Below are positions 46,841 through 56,958 of a stretch of 64,000 nucleotides of DNA, in pieces (position 1 is the first letter of the stretch; every line of letters starts with the position of its first letter). Origin of the DNA: Variovorax paradoxus (lineage in GTDB: Bacteria > Pseudomonadota > Gammaproteobacteria > Burkholderiales > Burkholderiaceae_C); NCBI RefSeq assembly GCF_009755665.1, contig NZ_CP046622.1, positions 4,278,001-4,342,000 on the forward strand, given 5' to 3'. Both the position numbers and the translations under genes were made by a program. The notes beneath the pieces were generated by a model. That model saw nothing but the letters and a program-made list of their open reading frames with translations. It ran no database searches and was not told the origin of the DNA.

Positions 46841-49144
46841 ATGGCTGCACCCCTCTCCCCCGCAGAAGAAGCTCTTCGCGATGCAGCGCGCGAATACCAC
46901 CGCTCGCCCGTCAAGGGCAAGATTTCCATCACGCCGACCAAGCCCCTCCTGAACCAGCGCGACCTGTCGCTGGCCTATTCGCCCGGCGTGGCCTATCCCT
47001 GCCTCGACATCGCGGCCGACCCGTCGCTGGCCGCCGACTTCACCGCGCGCGGCAACCTGGTGGGCGTGGTCACCAACGGCACCGCGGTGCTGGGCCTGGG
47101 CAACATCGGCCCGCTGGCCGCCAAGCCGGTCATGGAGGGCAAGGGCTGCCTGTTCAAGAAGTTCGCCGGCATCGACGTGTTCGACATCGAACTGGCCGAA
47201 ACCGATCCCGACAAGCTGGTCGACATCATCGCGGCGCTGGAGCCCACGCTGGGCGGCATCAACCTCGAGGACATCAAGGCGCCCGAGTGCTTCTACATCG
47301 AGAAGAAGCTGCGCGAGCGCATGAACATTCCGGTGTTCCACGACGACCAGCACGGCACGGCCATCATCTCGGCCGCGGCGCTGATCAACGGGCTCGAGCT
47401 GGTCGGCAAGAAGATCGAAGACGTGAAGATCGCTGTTTCGGGTGCCGGCGCGGCCGCCATTGCCTGCCTCGACGTGATGGTGGGGCTGGGCGCCAAGCCC
47501 GCCAACATCTACGCCTGTGACTCCAAGGGCCTGATCTACATGGGCCGCGCGGGCGGCTTCGACGACTCCAAGGCACGCTATGCGCAAAAAGACACCGGCG
47601 CCCGCACCCTGGCCGACGTGGTGAAGGACGCCGACGTTTTCCTCGGCTGCTCGGCCCCGGGCGTGATGAGCGCCGAGATGGTGAAGACCATGGGCACGCA
47701 GCCGATCATCCTGGCGCTGGCCAACCCTGAACCCGAGATCCGGCCCGAACTTGCCAAGGCCGTGCGGCCCGACTGCATCATTGCCACCGGCCGTTCGGAC
47801 TACCCGAACCAGGTCAACAACGTGCTGTGCTTTCCGTACATCTTCCGCGGCGCGCTTGACTGCGGCGCCAGCAAGATCACGGAAGAAATGAAGCTGGCCT
47901 GCGTGCGCGAGATCGCCGAGCTCACCAAGGCCGACATCAGCGAAGAAGTGGCAACCGCCTATGCCGGTCAAGAGCTGTCGTTCGGGCCCGACTACATCAT
48001 TCCCAAGCCCTTCGATTCGCGCCTCATCCTGCGCATTGCGCCGGCCGTGGCCAAAGCCGCGCACGCATCGGGCGTGGCCGCGCGGCCCATCGAGGACATG
48101 GACGCCTACCGCCAGCACCTGACGCGCTTCGTCTACCAGACCGGCATGTTCATGCGCCCCGTGTTCAGCGCCGCCAAGATTGCCGCCGCCAAGCGCGTGG
48201 CCTATGCCGAGGGCGAAGACGAGCGCGTGCTGCGCGCCGCGCAACTGGCCGTGGACGAATGCCTTGCGCAACCCATCCTGGTCGGCCGCCCCGCGGTGAT
48301 CGAGGCGCGCATCAAGAAGGCCGGCCTGCACATCCGCGTGGGCACCGACGTGGAAATCGTCGACCCCGAGGACGATCCGCGCTTTCGCATCTACTGGGAG
48401 AGCTTTCACAAGCTCATGGGCCGCAGCGGCGTGACGCCGGAGGCCGCCAAGACCATGGTGCGCCGCTCCAACACCATCATTGCCGCGCTGATGCTGCACC
48501 TGGGCGATGCCGACGCCATGATCTGCGGGTTGGTCGGGCGCTTCGACGTGCACCTGGAGCACATCCGCAACCTCATCGGCCTGAAGCGCGGCGCACCGGG
48601 CTTTGCGACGCTGAACGCGCTCACGCTCGAAAAGCGCACGGTGTTCATTACCGACACCAACGTGAACGAGGACCCGAGCGCCGAGCTGCTCGCCAGCATC
48701 GCGATGATGGCGGCCGAAGAGGTGCGCCGCTTCGGGCTGCCGCCGAAGGTGGCCTTTCTTTCGCATTCGAACTACGGCACATCGAGCCGCGGCTCGGCGC
48801 GCAAGATGCGGCTTGCGCGCGACCTGTTCGCGCAGATGGCGCCCGACATCGAGTGCGACGGCGAAATGCACGGCGACTCGGCGCTGTCCGAAGAAGTGCG
48901 CCGCGTCGCGCTGCCCGAGACCACGCTCACCGGCGAAGCCAACCTGCTGGTGTGCCCGAACCTCGATTCGGCGCACATCCTCTACAACGTACTGAAGATG
49001 ACGGGCGCCAACGGCATCACGGTGGGCCCCATCCTGCTGGGCGCCTCGGGCTCGGCCCATGTGCTCACGCCATCGTCGACCGTGCGGCGCGTGGTCAACA
49101 TGACGGCACTGGCGGTGGCGAACGCGACAACCGCGCTGAAGTAA
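46841..49144 (+). CDS. maeB: NADP-dependent malic enzyme with phosphotransacetylase-like domain
   Basis: A 767-residue two-domain protein. The malic enzyme part (about 1-425) has [30 protein letters not shown] and [11 protein letters not shown]. The PTA-like part (about 430-767), with [30 protein letters not shown], is regulatory, binding acetyl-CoA in known MaeB proteins. It decarboxylates malate to pyruvate with NADP. Good ribosome site AAGGAGACATTTC. A strong terminator follows. Confidence 0.95.
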   Translation: MAAPLSPAEEALRDAAREYHRSPVKGKISITPTKPLLNQRDLSLAYSPGVAYPCLDIAADPSLAADFTARGNLVGVVTNGTAVLGLGNIGPLAAKPVMEGKGCLFKKFAGIDVFDIELAETDPDKLVDIIAALEPTLGGINLEDIKAPECFYIEKKLRERMNIPVFHDDQHGTAIISAAALINGLELVGKKIEDVKIAVSGAGAAAIACLDVMVGLGAKPANIYACDSKGLIYMGRAGGFDDSKARYAQKDTGARTLADVVKDADVFLGCSAPGVMSAEMVKTMGTQPIILALANPEPEIRPELAKAVRPDCIIATGRSDYPNQVNNVLCFPYIFRGALDCGASKITEEMKLACVREIAELTKADISEEVATAYAGQELSFGPDYIIPKPFDSRLILRIAPAVAKAAHASGVAARPIEDMDAYRQHLTRFVYQTGMFMRPVFSAAKIAAAKRVAYAEGEDERVLRAAQLAVDECLAQPILVGRPAVIEARIKKAGLHIRVGTDVEIVDPEDDPRFRIYWESFHKLMGRSGVTPEAAKTMVRRSNTIIAALMLHLGDADAMICGLVGRFDVHLEHIRNLIGLKRGAPGFATLNALTLEKRTVFITDTNVNEDPSAELLASIAMMAAEEVRRFGLPPKVAFLSHSNYGTSSRGSARKMRLARDLFAQMAPDIECDGEMHGDSALSEEVRRVALPETTLTGEANLLVCPNLDSAHILYNVLKMTGANGITVGPILLGASGSAHVLTPSSTVRRVVNMTALAVANATTALK

Positions 49145-49167
49145 CAGCCCCCGCCTTCACCAAACGG

Positions 49168-49200
49168 ACGCCCCGCTGCAGCACGCAGCGGGGCGTTTTT
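49168..49200 (+). terminator. Rho-independent terminator after maeB
   Basis: Perfect 12-bp stem, ACGCCCCGCTGC with GCAGCGGGGCGT, a 5-base loop AGCAC, and a run of five T, 24 bp after the maeB stop. Confidence 0.95.
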
Positions 49201-49361
49201 CATTGCGGTGCGGTACCGCGCATGCACCGTTTCCGCCCGCTCATCATTTTTTCGGCTGGCATGCAATCTGCTAATACCCTGATCGGATATCTTAAATATC
49301 TTATTAATATATTTATAACCACGGCCTTCCGGCCTTTCTTCAACCTTCACTCCCTTCTCAC
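49201..49361 (+). promoter_or_regulatory. AT-rich promoter region of the TRAP operon
   Basis: Between the maeB terminator and dctQ the base composition drops sharply; 49284-49320 is almost all A/T with repeated ATATCTTA-like words (GATATCTTAAATATCTTATTAATATATTTATAA as overlapping parts). This is the likely promoter of the TRAP genes, and the near-repeat GGATATCTTA/AAATATCTTA may be a regulator site. Confidence 0.5.
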
Positions 49362-49976
49362 ATGGAAGAACACGCCCTGGAACGCGGGACCTTCTCCCGC
49401 CGGGTGCTCGACGCGTCCGACTTCGTCCTGCGCTGGGAGCGCCGCCTCCTTTCCGGGCTGATGGGCCTGCTCATGGTGCTGGTGCTGCTGAACGTGGTCA
49501 CGCGCTACGGCGGTGTGCCGCTCTACTGGGTGGACGAGGCCTCGGTGTACTGCGTGGTGTGGCTCACCTTCGTCGGCGCTTCGGCAATGACGCGGCTGCG
49601 GCTGGACTTTGCAGTGACGCTGCTCACCGACAAGCTCGGCGAAAAGGCGGCGCGCATTGCAAAGGCCGCTGCGTCGGGCGGCGTGCTGCTGCTGGGCCTG
49701 GCGCTGCTGGCGATGTGCTGGCTCTACATGGACCCGGTCGGCATCGTGCGCTACGGCTTCGACGCGAAGGAATACGCGGCCGAATCCTTCAACTTTCTTT
49801 ATACCGAGCGCACACAGACACTGAACTGGCCGACCTGGGCCGTCCAGCTGATCCTGCCGGTCTTCTCGGCCACGCTCAGCCTGCATGCGCTGTCCAACCT
49901 TGTCGAAGACCTCGGCCTGCAGCCGCGGCGCACGCACGCCGAGTTTCATGTGACCAACGCAGACGCGGTGAACTGA
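49362..49976 (+). CDS. TRAP transporter small permease (DctQ)
   Basis: A 204-residue membrane protein with four helices (about 30-50, 65-85, 105-125, 145-165). RWERRLLSGLMGLLMVLVLLNVVTRYGG and YWVDEASVYCVVWLTFVGASAM match the DctQ family. It stabilises the large permease DctM encoded 1 bp later. First gene of a Q-M-P TRAP operon for a carboxylate-type substrate. Confidence 0.93.
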   Translation: MEEHALERGTFSRRVLDASDFVLRWERRLLSGLMGLLMVLVLLNVVTRYGGVPLYWVDEASVYCVVWLTFVGASAMTRLRLDFAVTLLTDKLGEKAARIAKAAASGGVLLLGLALLAMCWLYMDPVGIVRYGFDAKEYAAESFNFLYTERTQTLNWPTWAVQLILPVFSATLSLHALSNLVEDLGLQPRRTHAEFHVTNADAVN

Positions 49977-49977
49977 C

Positions 49978-51243
49978 ATGCTGACCTCTGCATTCTTCCT
50001 GTTGATCATGCTCGTCGGCGTGCCGATCGGCGCCTGCCTGTGCCTTGCGGGCATCGTGTACATCCTCAACTCGGGCGACACGGTGCTGTTCCAGTCGTTT
50101 CCGGTGCAGATGTTCGGCGGTGTCGACAGCTACAGCCTCATCGCGATTCCGCTGTTCATCCTGATCGGCGAGGTCATGAACGGCGGCGGCATCACCAGGC
50201 GCCTGGTCGACCTGGCGCTGGCCTTCATCGGCTCGGTGAAGGGCGGCCTCGCCTACGTGAACATCCTGGCCAACATGCTGGTGTCTTCGATCATCGGCTC
50301 GGCCACGGCTCAGGTGGCCATCATGAGCCAGATCATGGTGCCCGAGATGGAGAAGCAGGGCTACGACAAGACCTTTGCGGCGGGCATCACGGTGTACGGC
50401 GGCATGCTGGGGCCGATCATTCCGCCGTCGGTGATGTTCGTGGTGTACAGCGTGCTTGCGCAGGTGGCGGTTGGCGACATGCTGATTGCCGGCATCATTC
50501 CCGGCGTGATTCTCACGGCGGCGTTCTTCGTCGTGATTGCGTGCATGGGCCTGGTCTACAACTATCCGCGCACCGCCAAGCGCACCGTCAGGCAGCGGCT
50601 GCACACCATGCTCACGGCCTGCCCCACGCTGCTGATCCCCATCGTGATCGTCGGCTCCATCCTCGGCGGCTTTGCCAACCCGACCGAGGCCGCCGCAGTG
50701 GGCGCGGTGGCCGCGGTGCTGATCGGCCGCTACGTCACCAAGGAATTCCGCTTCGCGATGATTCCGCAGATCCTGCTGAAGTCGGCAATCTACTCGGCGG
50801 TGGTGCTCTTCCTGGTGGCTGCGGCCGCGGTGTTCTCGTGGCTGCTGATCTACGGCAAGGTGCCGCAGGCCACGGCCGCATGGATCCAGACCGTGGCGAA
50901 GGACCCCATTGCCTTCCTGCTGCTGGTGAACCTGATCCTGCTGGTGATCGGCACCGTGATCGACGGGATTCCCGGGCTGATCATGACCGTGCCGATCCTG
51001 CTGCCCATCGCTACCGAGATCTACGGCATCGATCCGCGCCACTTCGGCGTGGTGGTGGTGATCAACCTCGTGCTCGGGCTCATGACGCCGCCCGTGGGCC
51101 TGAGCTTCTTCGTGGCTTCGGCCGTTACCGGTGCCAAGCCGGGAAAGATGTTCATCGTCACCCTGCCGTTCTTCCTGATCTGCTGCGCGGCGCTGGTGCT
51201 GCTGTCGCTCTTTCCGAGCCTGTCGCTGGCCTTGCTCAAGTAA
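49978..51243 (+). CDS. TRAP transporter large permease (DctM)
   Basis: A 421-residue integral membrane protein with about 12 helices. LIMLVGVPIGACLCLAG, SLIAIPLFILIGEVMNGGGIT, GGMLGPIIPPSVMFVVY and LGLMTPPVGLSFFVAS are DctM landmarks. It is the Na+-driven transport subunit working with DctQ and the periplasmic DctP. Starts directly after dctQ, normal length. Confidence 0.95.
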   Translation: MLTSAFFLLIMLVGVPIGACLCLAGIVYILNSGDTVLFQSFPVQMFGGVDSYSLIAIPLFILIGEVMNGGGITRRLVDLALAFIGSVKGGLAYVNILANMLVSSIIGSATAQVAIMSQIMVPEMEKQGYDKTFAAGITVYGGMLGPIIPPSVMFVVYSVLAQVAVGDMLIAGIIPGVILTAAFFVVIACMGLVYNYPRTAKRTVRQRLHTMLTACPTLLIPIVIVGSILGGFANPTEAAAVGAVAAVLIGRYVTKEFRFAMIPQILLKSAIYSAVVLFLVAAAAVFSWLLIYGKVPQATAAWIQTVAKDPIAFLLLVNLILLVIGTVIDGIPGLIMTVPILLPIATEIYGIDPRHFGVVVVINLVLGLMTPPVGLSFFVASAVTGAKPGKMFIVTLPFFLICCAALVLLSLFPSLSLALLK

Positions 51244-51288
51244 GCCAGACAGGCGCCCCATTTTTCCTTCACTCAACCGGAGCCTCGC

Positions 51289-52290
51289 ATGTCCCTCTCC
51301 CGCCGCAAATTCGTCGTCCAGGCCGCCGCCGGTACCGCCGCCGCGTCGTCCGCCCTGTTCAGCACCGTGTCGCGTGCAGCGGCCGCCAAGGAATTCCGCC
51401 TCGGCCTCATCACGCCGGCCGGCCATTCGTGGAACCGCGCCGCGGTGGGCTTCGGCGAAGCACTCAAGAAGGCCACCGATGGCCGCCTGAGCGCCACGGT
51501 GTTCCACTCGGGCCAGCTCGGCAACGAATCGGCCATGATGCAGCAGCTGCAATCCGGCGCACTGGACATGGGCTGGATCCAGGCGGCCGAGCTCGGCTCG
51601 AGGGTCTCCAGCGTGGCGGCCATCAACGCGCCGTACCTCGTGCGCTCGACCACCAACGTGGCCTCGCTGGTGCGCACGCCGGCCGCGCTCAAGCTGCTGG
51701 AAGTGCTGCCGCGCGAAACCGGCACCATCGGCCTGGGCTGGGGCATCACCGGCATGCGGGTGGTGTTTTCAACCAAGCCCATCTCCACGCCCACCGACCT
51801 CAAGGGCATGAAGCTGCGCATCAACCCGACGCCCGTGTACCGCGACTTCTATCAATTGCTCGGCGCCGCCCCCACGCCGATTCCCACGCCCGCTGTTTTC
51901 GATGCCATGTCGAACGGACAGGTCGACGGGCTGGAGGCGGACATCGAGTTTTCATGGAACCAGCGCTTCGACCGCGTCGCCAAGACCATGCTGCCGATGA
52001 ACGCGCTGTTCATGCCCTTTGCGCCGCTGATCTCGGGGCGCATCTGGCAGACGCTCGACGCCAAGGACAAGTCGCTCATCACCGACCTGGTGAAGCAGTC
52101 GCTCGATGCGCAGATCAGGGACATCGTGACCACCGAGCTCGGCCTGATCGACAAGTTCAAGACGAGCGGCATCACCATCAAGAGCGACGCCGGCTACAAC
52201 CCCGCGCCGATCATTGCGGAGTTCGACAAGATCTGGCTGCCCAAGGCCCCGCAGATCGCCGAACTGCGCAAGATCGGCGCCGCGCTCTGA
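51289..52290 (+). CDS. TRAP transporter substrate-binding protein (DctP)
   Basis: A 333-residue periplasmic protein. A Tat-type signal (SRRKFVVQAAAGTAAASSALF) is cleaved near SRAAAAKEF. DctP-family motifs are GHSWNRAAVGFGEALKKATDGRLSATVFHSGQLG and the anion-binding region KLRINPTPVYRDFYQLLGAAPTPIP, where an Arg usually binds the substrate carboxylate. CGGAG precedes the start. The ligand is unknown. Confidence 0.93.
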   Translation: MSLSRRKFVVQAAAGTAAASSALFSTVSRAAAAKEFRLGLITPAGHSWNRAAVGFGEALKKATDGRLSATVFHSGQLGNESAMMQQLQSGALDMGWIQAAELGSRVSSVAAINAPYLVRSTTNVASLVRTPAALKLLEVLPRETGTIGLGWGITGMRVVFSTKPISTPTDLKGMKLRINPTPVYRDFYQLLGAAPTPIPTPAVFDAMSNGQVDGLEADIEFSWNQRFDRVAKTMLPMNALFMPFAPLISGRIWQTLDAKDKSLITDLVKQSLDAQIRDIVTTELGLIDKFKTSGITIKSDAGYNPAPIIAEFDKIWLPKAPQIAELRKIGAAL

Positions 52291-52524
52291 GCCTGCGCGC
52301 GAGGCAGAAACCCGCGGCCCGGCCGGCAAGCCGGCGCCCCAAATTGGTTCGAGCTTCAAGCTTCTTTCGGCCGGAATTCGCGAGAACTCACAAAACGGGT
52401 GCGCCGCAGCCACGCCGCCGCCCCACGCTTGCACCGCTGCAGTTCATCGGGAGGGTTCGCACCAATCGCGTGCGGGCACCGTTTTTGCTTGAATGCAGAA
52501 GCATTCACCTCTAACGGATTTCGC
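52291..52524 (+). other. Leader region of the NMT1-type ABC operon with one hairpin
   Basis: The 234 nt before the binding-protein gene contain a perfect 6-bp hairpin, GAATGC-AGAA-GCATTC (52491-52506), 18 nt before the ATG, close enough to influence translation. A GC-rich palindrome (GCCGGCAAGCCGGC) just after dctP has no T run. No complete riboswitch motif is seen. Confidence 0.45.
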
Positions 52525-53559
52525 ATGAACAAGCGCCAACTGCTCCAGTCCTTCCTCGCCGCCTCGGCCCTCAGCTTCGGCCTTTCTTCGGCCCTTGCCC
52601 AGACCACGACGCCGATCAAGTTCCAGCTCGACTGGCGCTTCGAAGGGCCGGCCGCGCTGTTCCTGCACCCGGCCGCCAAGGGCTACTTCAAGGCTGCGGG
52701 CCTGGACGTGACCATCGACGCGGGCAACGGCTCGGGCGGCACTGTGACGCGCGTGGCTTCGGGCGCCTACGAAATGGGCTTTGCCGACCTTGCGGCGCTG
52801 ATGGAATTCCACGCCAACAACCCCGACAGCCCCAACAAGCCGGTCGCGGTGATGATGGTCTACAACAACACGCCGGCCTCGGTCATGACGCTCAAGAAGA
52901 GCGGCATCGCCAAGCCGGCCGACCTGGCCGGCAAGAAGCTCGGCGCACCGGTATTCGACGCGGGCCGCCGCGCGTTCCCGATCTTTGCCAAGGCCAACAA
53001 CATCGGCGCCGTCAACTGGACCGCCATGGACCCGACGCTGCGCGAGACCATGCTGATCCGCGGCGACATCGACGCGATCACGGGCTTTACCTTTACCTCG
53101 CTGCTCAACCTCGAGGCGCGCGGCGCCAAGGCCGCCGACATCGTCGTGCTGCCCTACCCCGACTACGGCGTGAAGCTCTACGGCAACGTGATCATCGCGT
53201 CGCCCAAGCTCATCAAGGAGAACCCCGAGGCAGTGAAGAAATTCCTCTCGGCCTTTGCCAAGGGCGCGAAGGAAGTCATCGCCAACCCCGCCGTGGCCAT
53301 TGAATCCGTAAAGGCGCGCGACGGCATCATCGACAGCAAGCTCGAAACCCGCCGCCTGCAGCTGGCCATCGACACCGTGATCAACAGCGCCGATGCGCGC
53401 AGCGAAGGCTTCGGCGCCGTGAACGCGGGCCGCATGTCGCTGATGGCCTCGCAAGTGTCGGACGCGTTCAACACCAAGACCCGCGTGAGCCCCGACGCCG
53501 TGTGGACCGCGGCGATGCTGCCGCCCGCAGCCGAGCTCAACGGCGTGCTGCGCAAGTGA
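52525..53559 (+). CDS. NMT1/SsuA-like ABC transporter substrate-binding protein (copy 1)
   Basis: A 344-residue periplasmic protein with signal peptide (cleavage near SSALAQT). The NMT1/THI5-like fold shows IKFQLDWRFEGPAALFLHPA, GYFKAAGLDVTIDAGNGSGG and ADLAALMEF. It shares many positions with the second binding protein at 62403. Followed by ATPase, permease and deaminase genes in one operon. A purine or pyrimidine-like ring is the likely ligand, judged from the deaminase and from xanthine riboswitch control of the paralogue; this is inference. Confidence 0.88.
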   Translation: MNKRQLLQSFLAASALSFGLSSALAQTTTPIKFQLDWRFEGPAALFLHPAAKGYFKAAGLDVTIDAGNGSGGTVTRVASGAYEMGFADLAALMEFHANNPDSPNKPVAVMMVYNNTPASVMTLKKSGIAKPADLAGKKLGAPVFDAGRRAFPIFAKANNIGAVNWTAMDPTLRETMLIRGDIDAITGFTFTSLLNLEARGAKAADIVVLPYPDYGVKLYGNVIIASPKLIKENPEAVKKFLSAFAKGAKEVIANPAVAIESVKARDGIIDSKLETRRLQLAIDTVINSADARSEGFGAVNAGRMSLMASQVSDAFNTKTRVSPDAVWTAAMLPPAAELNGVLRK

Positions 53560-54419
53560 TGCCAGCGGACGCATCGAGCGAGGCCGCCGCACCCTTCGTC
53601 GACTTTCAGGACGTCTGGCTCGCCTATAACGAGGAGCTTCTGCGCGCCAATCACTTCGCGGTCGAGGCCATCGACCTGAAGGTGAAGCGGGGAGAGTTCA
53701 TTGCCATCGTCGGGCCTTCGGGCTGCGGCAAGTCGACCTTCATGAAGCTCACCACGGGCCTCAAGATGCCGTCGATGGGCAAGATCCGCATCGACGGCCA
53801 GTCCGTGACCGGGCCGCTCAAGATATCAGGCATGGCGTTTCAGGCGCCTTCGCTGCTGCCGTGGCGCACCACCGTCGACAACGTGCTGCTTCCGCTCGAA
53901 ATCGTCGAGCCCTATCGCTCCAGCTTCAAGGCCAAGCGCAAGGAATACGTCGAGCGCGCGCGCAAGCTGCTGCAGAAGGTAGGCCTCGCGGGCTATGAAG
54001 ACAAGTTTCCGTGGCAGCTTTCGGGCGGCATGCAGCAGCGCGCAAGCATTTGCCGCGCGCTCATTCACGAGCCCAAGATGCTGCTGCTCGACGAGCCCTT
54101 CGGCGCGCTCGACGCCTTCACGCGCGAGGAGCTCTGGTGCATTCTTCGTGACCTCTGGACCGAGCAGCAGTTCAACGTCATCCTGGTGACGCACGACCTG
54201 CGCGAATCGGTGTTCCTGGCCGACACCGTGTATGTGATGAGCAAGAGCCCCGGCCGCTTCGTGGTCAAGCGCGAGATCGAGCTGCCGCGTCCGCGCGAGC
54301 TGGAGCTCACCTACACCAAGGAGTTCACCGACATCGTGCTGGAACTGCGCGGGCACATCGGCGCCATTCGAAACACGGGCATCAGCGCGGCGCAGACAGC
54401 GGCCGCGGTGTCCCACTGA
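53559..54419 (+). CDS. ABC transporter ATP-binding protein (SsuB/TauB-like)
   Basis: A 286-residue ATPase. Walker A GPSGCGKST, Q-loop MAFQAPSLLPWRT, signature LSGGMQQRASICRAL, Walker B KMLLLDEPFGALD and switch LVTHDLRE are complete. It belongs to the nitrate/sulfonate/taurine-type importers. Its ATG overlaps the binding-protein stop (TGATG), so it is translationally coupled. Confidence 0.93.
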   Translation: MPADASSEAAAPFVDFQDVWLAYNEELLRANHFAVEAIDLKVKRGEFIAIVGPSGCGKSTFMKLTTGLKMPSMGKIRIDGQSVTGPLKISGMAFQAPSLLPWRTTVDNVLLPLEIVEPYRSSFKAKRKEYVERARKLLQKVGLAGYEDKFPWQLSGGMQQRASICRALIHEPKMLLLDEPFGALDAFTREELWCILRDLWTEQQFNVILVTHDLRESVFLADTVYVMSKSPGRFVVKREIELPRPRELELTYTKEFTDIVLELRGHIGAIRNTGISAAQTAAAVSH

Positions 54420-54428
54420 AGGCGCGCC

Positions 54429-55199
54429 ATGAAGAACACCAAGCAAATCGAACGCTGGTCGCCCTGGCTGCTGCTGGTTGCGGTGATCCTGCTGTGGCAG
54501 GTGATCTGCGCAGGCTTCGGCGTTTCGGACTTCATCTTTCCGAGCCCGCTGCGCATCTGGAACCAGTTCTGGGAATTCAAGGAAATCATCGCGGGCCATG
54601 CATGGCGCACCTTCTGGGTCACGATGGCGGGCTTCGGCCTGGCCATTGTGGTGGGCGTGCTGCTGGGCTTTGTGATCGGCAGTTCGCGCATCGCGTATGC
54701 GGCGATCTACCCGCTCATGACGGCCTTCAACGCGCTGCCCAAGGCGGCCTTCGTGCCCATCCTGGTGGTGTGGTTCGGCATCGGTGTCGGGCCGGCCATT
54801 CTCACGGCCTTCTTGATCAGCTTCTTCCCGATCATGGTCAACATTGCCACCGGCCTCGCCACGCTGGAGCCCGAGCTGGAAGACGTGCTGCGCGTGCTCG
54901 GCGCCAAGCGCTGGGACGTGCTCATGAAGATCGGCCTGCCGCGCTCCATGCCCTACTTCTTCGGCTCGCTCAAGGTGGCGATCACGCTGGCCTTCGTCGG
55001 CACCACGGTGAGCGAGATGACGGCGGCCAATGAAGGCATCGGTTACCTGCTCATTTCAGCCGGCTCGGCCATGCAGATGGGCTTGGCCTTCGCGGGCCTG
55101 ATGGTGGTGGGCGCCATGGCCATGCTGATGTATGAACTCTTCAGCGTGATCGAGAAGCACACGACCGGCTGGGCGCATCGCGGTTCACAAAACCAATAA
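54429..55199 (+). CDS. ABC transporter permease (SsuC/TauC-like)
   Basis: A 256-residue inner-membrane permease with six helices and the EAA-type loop in ATGLATLEPELEDVLRVLGAKRWDVLMKIGLPRSMPYFFGSLKVA. It pairs with the preceding ATPase and the NMT1-type binding protein, completing an importer; the same pore may also serve the second binding protein at 62403, which has no permease genes inside the window. Confidence 0.92.
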   Translation: MKNTKQIERWSPWLLLVAVILLWQVICAGFGVSDFIFPSPLRIWNQFWEFKEIIAGHAWRTFWVTMAGFGLAIVVGVLLGFVIGSSRIAYAAIYPLMTAFNALPKAAFVPILVVWFGIGVGPAILTAFLISFFPIMVNIATGLATLEPELEDVLRVLGAKRWDVLMKIGLPRSMPYFFGSLKVAITLAFVGTTVSEMTAANEGIGYLLISAGSAMQMGLAFAGLMVVGAMAMLMYELFSVIEKHTTGWAHRGSQNQ

Positions 55200-55209
55200 G
55201 GCACCACGG

Positions 55210-55686
55210 ATGACGCGCGACCAGATCATCCGCGCCTTGCGCCGGGCCGACGAGGTGGCCCGCCGCGCCATGGCCATGGGCCGGCACCCCTTCGGCGCCG
55301 TGCTCGTCGCGCCCGACGGCGAGACCATCCTCGCCGAGCAGGGCAACATCGACACGGTGAATCACGCCGAAGCCACGCTCGCGCGCCATGCCGCGCAGAA
55401 CTGGCCGGCGGACTACCTGTGGCAATGCACGCTGGTCACCACCTTCGAGCCTTGCGCCATGTGCGCAGGCACCAGCTACTGGGCCCACATCGGCCGCATC
55501 GTCTACGGCGCGGAAGAAAGCGCGTTGCTCGCGCTCACGGGCGACCATCCTGAGAACCCCACGCTGAGCCTTCCCTGCCGCGAAGTTTTTGCGCGCGGAC
55601 AGAAGAAGATCGAGGTGATTGGCCCGGTGCCCGAAGTGGCGGAAGAAATGATCGCCACGCACCGCGGCTTCTGGGAAGCGCGTTAG
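55210..55686 (+). CDS. Nucleoside/nucleobase deaminase (copy 1)
   Basis: A 158-residue zinc deaminase of the cytidine/deoxycytidylate fold. Zinc site HAE at 52-54 and PCAMC at 81-85, with HPFGAVLVAPDG at the start, as in guanine and cytosine deaminases of the tRNA-adenosine-deaminase-like group. It lies 10 bp after the permease gene, so imported rings are probably deaminated at once (for example guanine to xanthine). The exact substrate is not proven. Confidence 0.9.
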   Translation: MTRDQIIRALRRADEVARRAMAMGRHPFGAVLVAPDGETILAEQGNIDTVNHAEATLARHAAQNWPADYLWQCTLVTTFEPCAMCAGTSYWAHIGRIVYGAEESALLALTGDHPENPTLSLPCREVFARGQKKIEVIGPVPEVAEEMIATHRGFWEAR

Positions 55687-55691
55687 TCGCG

Positions 55692-55916
55692 CTACACCAG
55701 CAGCAGCGACGCCTCGTCGCGCCAATACGCAATCGCGGCGAGCCAGCCTTCCCACACGCAGCCGTTGCAGCCGCGCCCGCAGCAGGTGGTGGGCTCGGGC
55801 GGCGGCACCCGCAGGGCGATTTGCTGCGCGCTCGCCTCGCTCTGAACCGCCACGATCAGCGCCTGGGCGCTGGCAAGGTCGACTGGAATGGGCAGGTCTT
55901 TGTCTGCGAAGGACAT
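55692..55916 (-). CDS. Small oxidoreductase-like domain protein
   Basis: A 74-residue protein whose PPPEPTTCCGRGCNGCVWEGW is the Oxidored-like domain (CC-x2-GC-x2-C), known from bacterial and mitochondrial small proteins of unknown function. Ends NYWRDEAS-like, in YWRDEASLLLV. The four Cys may bind metal or a cluster. It follows lpxO by 50 bp on the same strand. Confidence 0.82.
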   Translation of the reverse strand: MSFADKDLPIPVDLASAQALIVAVQSEASAQQIALRVPPPEPTTCCGRGCNGCVWEGWLAAIAYWRDEASLLLV

Positions 55917-55966
55917 GTGCTGGCAGCGGTGGCCAGGCACCGCGCGGCAAAGGACAGGATAGCGCC

Positions 55967-56863
55967 TTACCAGAAGATCCAGAGTGCAAGGCCGCCGAAG
56001 ATCGACCACTTCACAAGGTAGTACGCGCGCTTGTCCCAAGCCTTGAGACGCTTGCCGATGACGCGGATCTGGTAGATGTACTTGAACGCGCGGTTGATGC
56101 CGCCGGTCTTGTCGCCAACATCGTTGGGCGAAGCGGCCGCGGCCAACAGGTTCTTTGCAAACCAGCGGTTGACGGCACTGGCCCAGCGGTATTTCAGCGG
56201 GCGCTCGATGTCGCAGAACAGGATCACGCGGTCCTTGTCGGTCGTGTTCTCGGCGTAGTGGATGTAGGTTTCGTCGAACACCACGGCCTCGCCGTCGCGC
56301 CAGTGGTAGCGCTGGCCGTCCACGTCGATGTAGCAGCCCTCCACGCCCGGCGTCCACAGGCCCAGGTGGTAGCGCAGCGAACCCGCGAACGGGTCGCGGT
56401 GGCGCACCAGGCGGCTGCCCGGCGGGAGCTCGGCAAACATGGCGGCCTTGATGGTGCCGATGCCCTTGAGCAGCTCGGTCGTGCGCGGGCACAACACGGC
56501 GGCGGAGGGATGCGCATCGTCGTACCACTTGAGGTAGAAGCGCTTCCAGCCGCTCTTGAAGAAGGAGTTGAAGCCCACGTCGTTGAACTGGCTCGAGGCC
56601 TTGATGCTGCCGCCATTGCGCATGGCCAGCGCCTCTTCGCGAATGACTTCCCAGTTCTCTTCGAGCACGCGCATTTCCGGGAACTGCGCGGGCGACAGGT
56701 ACGGCGTGCTCGGCACCTTCGAGAAGATGTACATGAAGGCGTTCAACGGCGCCAGGAAGGTCGAATGATCAGAAAGCTGTCTGAAAAAACGATGCCGGAC
56801 CTGGCCGCGGAAGTGAACGTAGAGTGCGCTGAGCGCGAAGATGGCGAGAATGACCCACTTCAT
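55967..56863 (-). CDS. lpxO: Aspartyl/asparaginyl beta-hydroxylase family lipid A hydroxylase
   Basis: A 298-residue inner-membrane Fe(II)/2-oxoglutarate dioxygenase. Helices lie at each end (about 3-18 and 280-297). The catalytic core has the HxD pair H155-x-D157 (LVRHRDPFAGSLRYHLGL) and distal His H202 (FDETYIHYAEN), followed by the 2-oxoglutarate Arg in DKDRVILFCDIERP. LpxO adds a 2-hydroxyl to a secondary acyl chain of lipid A. Length and membrane anchors fit LpxO. Confidence 0.88.
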   Translation of the reverse strand: MKWVILAIFALSALYVHFRGQVRHRFFRQLSDHSTFLAPLNAFMYIFSKVPSTPYLSPAQFPEMRVLEENWEVIREEALAMRNGGSIKASSQFNDVGFNSFFKSGWKRFYLKWYDDAHPSAAVLCPRTTELLKGIGTIKAAMFAELPPGSRLVRHRDPFAGSLRYHLGLWTPGVEGCYIDVDGQRYHWRDGEAVVFDETYIHYAENTTDKDRVILFCDIERPLKYRWASAVNRWFAKNLLAAAASPNDVGDKTGGINRAFKYIYQIRVIGKRLKAWDKRAYYLVKWSIFGGLALWIFW

Positions 56864-56958
56864 TAAAGTGTCCTGTAGAGCGGGTCGTAGTGTAATTGTT
56901 CACACTTTTTCCGGCCTGACGCGCCTTTTCATGCCCTTTTTAGCCCCTGACAGGCCCT

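Noticed and set aside
52491..52521. AGAAGCATTCA before copy 1 binding-protein gene, resembling the AGAAGCGTTCA of the NMT1 motif
   Set aside because: The 3' half (GGAAATTGCTC) and the closing stem are missing; the match is better explained by the simple GAATGC/GCATTC hairpin.
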